Origin: Hyphomicrobiales bacterium | Lineage (GTDB): Bacteria; Pseudomonadota; Alphaproteobacteria; Rhizobiales; Rhizobiaceae | Assembly: GCA_011087605.1 (NCBI GenBank) | Contig: JAALLE010000034.1 | Location: forward strand, 1-39,015 | Reading direction: 5' to 3' | DNA length: 39,015 nucleotides | Shown: positions 33,572 to 39,015 of the stretch, piece by piece | How the letters are laid out: the number at the start of each line of letters is the position of its first letter | Numbering within the stretch: position 1 is the first letter of the stretch | The notes under the pieces: model-generated | What the model was told of the DNA's origin: nothing | Databases searched by the model: none | What the model saw: only the letters and a program-made list of their open reading frames with translations | Made by a program: the position numbers and the translations under genes

Positions 33572-33675
33572 GCTGGTCTCGATTGTGTTGAGCTTGGACA
33601 GGCAGTGATTTGGTAGTCTGTACCAAGCAGATAGCATGGCGCACCGGCATTCGACAAACCCTCAAAAAATTTGCT

Positions 33676-35349
33676 TTATTCGGCTGCCTGCAAAGCCGCC
33701 TGCGCACAGAAACAAGAGGCGGAAACCGCTTTGTCGGCGCGCGCATTTGCAAGCTCCAAACGTTGTTCAATCTGAACAATTTCAACGGTTTCATCACGTG
33801 CCTTGAGGCAATCATACAAACCCTTCAAGCTCCACACATTGTCGGGATGGATTGATGCCCGGCTAAGCTTTCCACCAAGTCCCAGGTCAGCCCGGAACGT
33901 GTCCTCGGCTTCTTCCAATTGTCCCTGTTCCAACAATAAAGCTCCAAGTGCGTGGCGTGTTGGCTGCATCCATCCCCAGGGTTCGTCATAGGGCAGGGCG
34001 TCGTCCAGCTCGACAGATTTGCGCAACGCCGCAAAAGCCTCTTCATATGCACCCTTGCGATAGAGTATTTCACCGCGCAGCATTTCGGCAGCGATATCCA
34101 GCAGGTCGATCACCTTATTGTTGTGCAGCAGGCGCGACTTCGGCACCCCCGTTTTGGCCTCCAGAAACAGTTTTTCTTCGGCCTCTGCCGCATCAACATT
34201 GCCCAATGCTGCATGGGCCACGCCCCGGGCGTAGTGAACATTTGCCGTCATTGTACAGTAAAGCTGCTGATCTTCAGGAAGTTCAAGTTCAGTTGCCTCG
34301 CGCCATTTTCCAAAGCGCACCAGAACATGCGGAAGCATCGCCAGATAGCTTTCAAAATAATTCGCCATGGGCGGGCTTTCCAGCCGCAACATTTCTTCCG
34401 GCACCGTTTCTGCCGCGCCGCGGACGGCTGCCAATGCAGGCGCAATTTGCCCGACAAATAGGGCGCCGTAGATGACAAAATGATAGTTGTGCAGGCGATA
34501 GCCGGAATAGATGTTGAAGGAACCGTTCTTGCGCCAATATTTCAAGTCGGCAATGCTCGCTTGCTCATTCCAGTGCACCACATCGCGATAATGACCGCAA
34601 AGCACGTCGATATGTGTCGGCATATGAACCAGATGGCCCGCGTCCGGTACCAATGTACGCAACCGGTCTCCGGCCTTCAGCGCCTTTTCTGGAAACGGAG
34701 ACATTTCCATCAGGTGGACATACAGGTGAAGCAGGCCTGGATGATCCATGGCCGCCGGTTGTTGATCCATCGCCTCTTCCAGAACTGCTTGAGCTTCCTC
34801 TGTGGAGGCATCATCTGCTGGTTTGCCGGAAGGCAGATCCCACATTTTCCAGGGTGTTCGATTGAGCAGTGATTCCGCGAAAATTGTCCGTACTTCCAAA
34901 CTTTCAGAATTGTCGCGAAAGGCCGCCCGCATTGCGTCGGCGAAATCATCATTCCATGGCGACATATCGTCGACTGGATCGATCTGGGGGTATCGAGTGG
35001 GCAGTGCTTTCACCAACGCGGCTTCCCAGTCGGTCAAACCTTTGGTCAATTTCAGCGCGGTTTGCGATGAATGATATCCGGTCGACAGAGCAGAGGCCCG
35101 GTTTTTATCGTCAAACAGATGCCATGGCATGTTGTAATTTGGGCCGGCTGCATAGGCCAGACCCCAATGTGCCATCGCGCAATCAGGGTCGGCTTCGATC
35201 GCTTTGTTAAAGCAGTTCACGGCCTCTTCATGATTGTATCCGTAGGTCCATAACAGACCCCGATTGAACCATTTTTGAGCCTTTTTCGATTTTGTAGTTA
35301 CCGGATAGTGATGCCCGCCCAGATCGTACAATTTTTCATATTTGCCCAT
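33676..35349 (-). CDS. Large TPR-containing protein of unknown function
   Basis: A 557-residue soluble protein. TPR-like helices are visible at about 24-62 (WFNRGLLWTYGYNHEEAVNCF and KAIEADPDCAMAHWGLAYA), near 385-410 (YARGVAHAALGNVDAAEAEE), around 430-460 and 470-500 (HALGALLLEQGQLEEAEDTF). The middle has a conserved-looking His-rich stretch (HPGLLHLYVHLMEMSPFPE, then GHLVHMPTHIDVLCGHY), reminiscent of metal or active-site ligands. The tail SASCFCAQAALQAAE contains a Cys-x-Cys. No signal peptide. It precedes the MFS gene by 104 bp. I recognise it as a tetratricopeptide hypothetical protein only. Confidence 0.75.
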   Translation of the reverse strand: MGKYEKLYDLGGHHYPVTTKSKKAQKWFNRGLLWTYGYNHEEAVNCFNKAIEADPDCAMAHWGLAYAAGPNYNMPWHLFDDKNRASALSTGYHSSQTALKLTKGLTDWEAALVKALPTRYPQIDPVDDMSPWNDDFADAMRAAFRDNSESLEVRTIFAESLLNRTPWKMWDLPSGKPADDASTEEAQAVLEEAMDQQPAAMDHPGLLHLYVHLMEMSPFPEKALKAGDRLRTLVPDAGHLVHMPTHIDVLCGHYRDVVHWNEQASIADLKYWRKNGSFNIYSGYRLHNYHFVIYGALFVGQIAPALAAVRGAAETVPEEMLRLESPPMANYFESYLAMLPHVLVRFGKWREATELELPEDQQLYCTMTANVHYARGVAHAALGNVDAAEAEEKLFLEAKTGVPKSRLLHNNKVIDLLDIAAEMLRGEILYRKGAYEEAFAALRKSVELDDALPYDEPWGWMQPTRHALGALLLEQGQLEEAEDTFRADLGLGGKLSRASIHPDNVWSLKGLYDCLKARDETVEIVQIEQRLELANARADKAVSASCFCAQAALQAAE

Positions 35350-35603
35350 TTCAAAATCCTTTCGGCGCCCCCGATAAATTTGCGCAAGCTTCGTCTCCTA
35401 TCGCTGCCCAAGCATGTTAGCCGAGCGATGGGTGCTTGACAAAATTCGAAAACGGAGCGGTGGAAAGTTTAATTGAATAATTTGCAGCGCCGACGGTAGA
35501 AGTTTATTAGTCAATAGTATCAATGCATTATACATCAAATTTGGATTCGCTGAAAAACTGTGCTTACGATTTAAGTCACTCTGCGCGACCAGAATGGATT
35601 CTC

Positions 35604-36614
35604 ATGCGGCACAGAAATGACAAGCGGGCAACCATCAGGGATGTGGCAAAAGTAGCCGGCGTGTCCCCCATAACCGCTTCTCGGGCGATGCAGAATTCTG
35701 GAAAGGTTCGCCCCGCAACTCGGCAAAAAGTGGTCGATGCCGCACGGCAACTTGATTATATTCCAAACCTCGCTGCCGGCACATTGGCGACCAATGCCAG
35801 CCATCTTGTGGCGGTTATTTTGCCGAATATGTCGAACTCAATTTTTGCCGACACCTTGCAGTCGATCTCCGACAGTCTGCGAGATTCCGGATATCAGTTG
35901 CTGGTGGGCTATAGTGATAATTCACCTGAACTGGAAGAATCCCTGGTGCGCACGTTTTTGTCTCGACGCGCTGATGCGATTGTCTTGACCGGCCATGTGC
36001 ATAGCGATCAGACCAACGCCTTGCTTAAGAGCGCCGCCATTCCAATAGTTGAAATGTGGAGTCTCAACGATGAACCGCTGGGCGCCTGCGTTGGTATTTC
36101 AAATTTTGATGCAGCCTATTCGATGACAGATTATCTGTGCGGCAAGGGGCACCAGAAGGTCGGGTTTATCGGTGGCCTGCTGAAAAATAACGACCGGACG
36201 CAAAGCCGTCTCGACGGATATCGTGCCGCGTTAAAGGCGCACAAACTGCAGGTGGATGAAAACCTCATTCGTGATGTGCCGTTTGAATTTGAAGACGGAG
36301 CCAGGGCAATGGGGGAGTTGTTGGCGGACAACCAGCTGGATGCGGTATTCGCCGCTTCTGACATTTTGGCGCTCGGCGCGCTACTGGAATGCAACCGTCG
36401 AAACCTGCGTGTTCCAGAGGATATTGCAGTGGCGGGGTTTGATGATGAGCGTCTGGCGAAGCTCATTAAACCTTCCTTGACGACCATCGGTGTGCCGCGC
36501 CGCGCAATCGGAGAAAAGGTCGCTGGAGTTGTCCTCGCCGCGTTGCGGGGAGAGGCGGAAACACAGCGTGTCTTCGACATGGGGTTCAGCCTTGTGGAAA
36601 GGGATTCTGCGTGA
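35604..36614 (+). CDS. LacI/GntR-type transcriptional repressor
   Basis: A 336-residue LacI-family regulator. The HTH and hinge are ATIRDVAKVAGVSPITASRAM (about 8-28) and YIPNLAAGTLAT; the sugar-binding domain begins VAVILPNMSNSIFADTLQ and contains VGFIGGLLKNNDRTQSRLDGY and VAGFDDERLAKLIKPSLTTI. The protein resembles GntR/IdnR-type gluconate repressors. The ATG at 35604 is chosen because the upstream 27 codons to 35523 are not homologous to LacI proteins. A GntR-like operator overlaps the promoter of the TRAP genes 55 bp after its stop, making these its probable targets and a sugar acid its probable inducer. Confidence 0.87.
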   Translation: MRHRNDKRATIRDVAKVAGVSPITASRAMQNSGKVRPATRQKVVDAARQLDYIPNLAAGTLATNASHLVAVILPNMSNSIFADTLQSISDSLRDSGYQLLVGYSDNSPELEESLVRTFLSRRADAIVLTGHVHSDQTNALLKSAAIPIVEMWSLNDEPLGACVGISNFDAAYSMTDYLCGKGHQKVGFIGGLLKNNDRTQSRLDGYRAALKAHKLQVDENLIRDVPFEFEDGARAMGELLADNQLDAVFAASDILALGALLECNRRNLRVPEDIAVAGFDDERLAKLIKPSLTTIGVPRRAIGEKVAGVVLAALRGEAETQRVFDMGFSLVERDSA

Positions 36615-36655
36615 AGTTGAATTCCAAACACCCCACAGGGCAGCGATCTACGCTC

Positions 36656-36684
36656 TTGACTCCTGAAAATGATACCGGTACCAT
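36656..36684 (+). promoter_or_regulatory. Candidate promoter of the TRAP operon
   Basis: TTGACT at 36656-36661 and TACCAT at 36679-36684 with an ideal 17-bp spacer, 150 bp before dctQ. The LacI-type operator 36669-36684 covers the -10 and spacer. Confidence 0.6.
36669..36684. promoter_or_regulatory. GntR-like LacI-family operator
   Basis: ATGATACCGGTACCAT, a 16-bp near-perfect palindrome with central CCGG (7 of 8 pairs match). It closely resembles the E. coli GntR operator (ATGTTACC-type arms). It overlaps the -10 of the TRAP promoter. Weaker GGTAT direct elements follow at 36697-36701 and 36710-36714. Confidence 0.7.
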
Positions 36685-36834
36685 TTTTGCAGAATTGGTA
36701 TTGAAATCCGGTATCCACGATTCAAAACCAAGATGCGTGACCGGGGTTTGAACAGGCGCCAACAAGCAGATTGCCTCAATTTGAGGAATGCGTGGCGATG
36801 ACAATGTGACGAGTAATCAGGAGGCGGTAATCAC

Positions 36835-37428
36835 GTGGCAGCGATACTGACATCAATTCTCAGGCCCTTCTCGGCGATACTGTCGATCATTCTGAAAATC
36901 GGGCGCAACATTGCGTGGTTCGCATTGGCGCTCATGGTTTGCGTCATCCTGTTGCAGGTCCTCATGCGGTATGTTTTTAACAACGCCTTGTCCTGGCCGG
37001 AGGAGGCGGCGCGCTTCTGCATGCTGTGGATGACCGGTTTGATTGCACCATCGGCAATGCGATGGGGCGGGTTTGTCGCAATCGACATGTTGCCTCAGGC
37101 TCTGCCGCGACGCATCGGACAAGTGCTGATGCTGGTGCTTCTCTTGCTGTCAGCGGTAGTGCTTTTCGTGAGTATCCAATTTGGTTGGAACCACACATTT
37201 GGGTTTGGTGGAAATTTTGACGCCTCGGCGATGCGAGTTCCGCTGGACTGGGTTGGCGGTGAGTCCATACGGGTCAAACTACGCTACATGTATGGTGCCC
37301 TGCTTGCCGGAGTGTTGTTGATTTTCATCGTCAATCTCGAACTCATCCTGCGCAGCATTATTCTTCTTCTCAATCCGGATCAGGAACTTCCAGATACCGG
37401 CGAACAAATTATGGCGGGAGCTGACTGA
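36835..37428 (+). CDS. TRAP transporter small permease (DctQ family)
   Basis: A 197-residue membrane protein with four hydrophobic helices, the DctQ layout. The segment VLLQVLMRYVFNNALSWPEEAARFCMLWMTGL is the family signature in helix 2 (LQVLMRY and SWPEE). TRAP systems import organic or sugar acids with sodium or proton gradients using a periplasmic DctP protein. The start is GTG at 36835, preceded by AGGAGG 11 nt upstream. Its TGA overlaps the ATG of the large permease gene (TGATG), so the two are translationally coupled. Expression is probably repressed through the operator at 36669. Confidence 0.88.
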   Translation: MAAILTSILRPFSAILSIILKIGRNIAWFALALMVCVILLQVLMRYVFNNALSWPEEAARFCMLWMTGLIAPSAMRWGGFVAIDMLPQALPRRIGQVLMLVLLLLSAVVLFVSIQFGWNHTFGFGGNFDASAMRVPLDWVGGESIRVKLRYMYGALLAGVLLIFIVNLELILRSIILLLNPDQELPDTGEQIMAGAD

Positions 37429-38921
37429 TGCTTGTTTGGTTTCTACCTGTATTTCTGATTTTCCTGATGATCGGCTTGCCGGTCTTCTTCGCCCTGCTTG
37501 TCGCGCCTGGCCTGCTGTTGTGGCTGAACGGACAGGAGCGCGACATCGCCCTGCTGTATCGCAATGTCTATAACGGCATGGATTCCTTTCCGCTGATGGC
37601 GCTGCCATTCTTCATGCTGGCCGGTGAAATGATGAACCGTGGCGGCATCACTATCCGTCTGGTTGAATTTTCGCAGGCCCTGATGGGCCATCTTCGTGGC
37701 GGTCTGGCACATGTGAATATTCTGTCGTCGATCCTCTTTGCTGGCCTGTCGGGCTCGGCGGTTGCTGATACGTCGGCACTTGGATCAACCTTGATCCCGG
37801 CGATGGAGAAAAATGGTTACACCAGAAAATTTGCGGCGGCGATCACCGCTGCCAGTTCGGTAATCGGTCCGATTATTCCTCCTTCCGGTATCATGATTAT
37901 CTATGCCTATGTGATGGGTGAAAGCGTTGCGGCGCTGTTCCTGGCAGGCATCGTGCCCGGTGTCATGGTGGGTGTCGGACTGATGGTCATGGTGCGGTTG
38001 CTGGCCGACAAGTATGATCTTCCCAAAGCCGAACGGATCGTCAAAAAAGATCAGTCGATCACACCGTTGGAACATTGGGTTTCCTTCGTCCTGCTGCGTA
38101 TCAATCTGGCCGCCGTTCTGTTGATGATTTACAATGGCATTGCTTATCTGGCTGGCGATGCCTTGGATTTCGACATTAATAGCTGGATCCTCATGGCGGT
38201 TTTCCTGCCAATCGCCCACGTCATTCTAATGTCGATGCGCGAGCGTGTGTCTCCCGATTTCAGGTTGATCTGCAAACGAGCGGTCGCACCGTTGCAAACA
38301 CCCATCATCATTCTCGGCGGCATTCTGGTTGGCGTCTTCACGCCGACAGAAGCGTCCGCAGTGGCCGTGGCCTACGCTTTGGTCATTTCATTCTTTGTCT
38401 TGCGCAGCATGAAACTTTCCGACTTGCCGGAGATTTTGACTAAGTCCGCTCTTGGATCTTCAACTGTTCTATTGTTGGTGGGGGCGGCGGTGGCCTTTAA
38501 AACCGTTGTCAGCCTCAGCCATGCTCCAGAGCAACTGGCCAGCAGTATTCTTAGCCTGTCAGATGACCCGCTGATTTTGCTGTTTTTGATCAACATCCTG
38601 TTGTTCATCGTCGGCATGTTTCTGGACGCCGGCCCAGCGATCATTATCCTGGGACCAATTCTGGCACCGATCTTTGTCGAACTGGGCGTACATCCGGTTC
38701 ACTTCGCCATCATCATGAGTGTCAACTTGACAGTCGGTCTGGCGACGCCCCCAATGGGGCTGGTATTATTCGTGGCATCGTCGGTCAGTGGAGAAAAAGT
38801 TGAAACGATTTCGAAGGCCATTCTGCCATTCCTGGCCGTTGAAGTCGTCGTCATTTTCCTGATCACCTACGTGCCTGCAATTTCAATGACCATTCCCCGC
38901 CTGACGGGGTTTGTGCAGTGA
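37428..38921 (+). CDS. TRAP transporter large permease (DctM family), extended form
   Basis: A 497-residue DctM-family permease with about 13-14 hydrophobic segments. Hallmarks include LIFLMIGLPVFFALL, LFAGLSGSAVADTSALG (about 105-120) and SSVIGPIIPPSGIMI; the C-terminal half has GVFTPTEASAVAV, FLDAGPAIIILGPIL and VGLATPPMGLVL. At ~70 residues longer than common DctM proteins (~425), it holds an extra middle region (about 195-275, ADKYDLPKAERIVKKD and onward) with two added hydrophobic helices. It is coupled to dctQ by a 1-nt overlap; a binding-protein gene appears to start 34 bp downstream. Substrate is inferred as a sugar acid only from the GntR-type operator. Confidence 0.88.
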   Translation: MLVWFLPVFLIFLMIGLPVFFALLVAPGLLLWLNGQERDIALLYRNVYNGMDSFPLMALPFFMLAGEMMNRGGITIRLVEFSQALMGHLRGGLAHVNILSSILFAGLSGSAVADTSALGSTLIPAMEKNGYTRKFAAAITAASSVIGPIIPPSGIMIIYAYVMGESVAALFLAGIVPGVMVGVGLMVMVRLLADKYDLPKAERIVKKDQSITPLEHWVSFVLLRINLAAVLLMIYNGIAYLAGDALDFDINSWILMAVFLPIAHVILMSMRERVSPDFRLICKRAVAPLQTPIIILGGILVGVFTPTEASAVAVAYALVISFFVLRSMKLSDLPEILTKSALGSSTVLLLVGAAVAFKTVVSLSHAPEQLASSILSLSDDPLILLFLINILLFIVGMFLDAGPAIIILGPILAPIFVELGVHPVHFAIIMSVNLTVGLATPPMGLVLFVASSVSGEKVETISKAILPFLAVEVVVIFLITYVPAISMTIPRLTGFVQ

Positions 38922-38955
38922 AGAAACTTGAGACAGACCAACCGGGAGGAATCTA

Positions 38956-39015
38956 ATGGTCAAAAAATTGTAACTACTCAGCTACCCTATTTCTGCTGCC
39001 ATTAGGTGCGACAAT
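38956..39015 (+). CDS. Start of a probable TRAP substrate-binding protein gene (truncated, frame broken)
   Basis: ATG at 38956 follows GGGAGGA (38944-38950), the strongest ribosome-site context in the region, 34 bp after dctM. The frame reads MVKKL then stops (TAA). If the A6 run at 38961-38966 were one base shorter, the frame would read MVKNCNYSATLFLLPLGAT, a good signal-peptide start as expected for DctP. Since the window ends here, a sequencing error at a contig end is likely. Confidence 0.4.

Noticed and set aside
1-39015. CRISPR arrays, rRNA genes, prophage or transposase genes
   Set aside because: Searched by eye for repeat-spacer periodicity, rRNA sequence and transposase motifs on both strands; none found.

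Overview
The window looks like chromosomal DNA from an alphaproteobacterium, most likely in the Hyphomicrobiales (Rhizobiales) or a near relative. The left end has the arrangement pldB-like hydrolase / hisN-like phosphatase / N-formylglutamate amidohydrolase / cpdR / tRNA-Val, which I recall from rhizobial genomes, and CpdR is itself an alphaproteobacterial cell-cycle regulator. No IS element, phage gene, CRISPR array or rRNA was seen. Almost all of the sequence is coding; no gene-free stretch exceeds about 240 bp.

Layout. (1) 1-2831: tail of a lysophospholipase-like hydrolase, a divergent pair of minus-strand enzymes, cpdR and tRNA-Val(GAC). (2) 2914-8352: a complete beta-hydroxyaspartate cycle locus, bhcR divergent from bhcABCD, which converts two glyoxylate to oxaloacetate; an atypical GAPDH-family gene follows at 8507-9511. 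(3) 9537-24562: a purine/ureide catabolic region with allE, a puuE-uraD fusion, uraH, a LysR regulator, the cytochrome c-linked urate oxidase puuD, a Rieske oxygenase, a second paralogous LysR regulator, xdhABC, an NCS2 permease and guaD. (4) 24629-27981: a decayed flavoprotein monooxygenase start, then a minus-strand group of DHDPS-family, M20 peptidase and TauE-family genes. (5) 28044-31973: a TetR regulator divergent from two hydrolases with signal peptides, an NTF2-like protein and a PNPOx-like protein, with TetR-like operator repeats. (6) 32111-35349: a small Cys-rich zinc-ribbon protein, an MFS transporter and a TPR protein. (7) 35604-39015: a LacI/GntR-type regulator and a TRAP transporter with a GntR-like operator over its promoter; the substrate-binding gene is cut off at the window end.

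How the genes work together. Purine breakdown (guanine to xanthine to urate to 5-hydroxyisourate to OHCU to allantoin to allantoate to ureidoglycine to ureidoglycolate) ends in glyoxylate, urea and ammonia. The beta-hydroxyaspartate cycle is a dedicated glyoxylate assimilation route. The two loci are adjacent and converge tail to tail, only 25 bp apart, so this segment appears to encode most of a guanine-to-oxaloacetate superpathway that would recover the purine C2 unit without the CO2 loss of the glycerate pathway. The steps I cannot find here are allantoate amidohydrolase and ureidoglycolate lyase. A shared 13-bp motif lies upstream of puuE/uraH, lysR/puuD and lysR/xdhA, suggesting a common LysR operator for the purine genes.

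Both extreme ends carry apparent frame breaks (near 40 and near 38970), which may be sequence errors at contig ends rather than real mutations. Functions are assigned by reading translated motifs; no database search was run.
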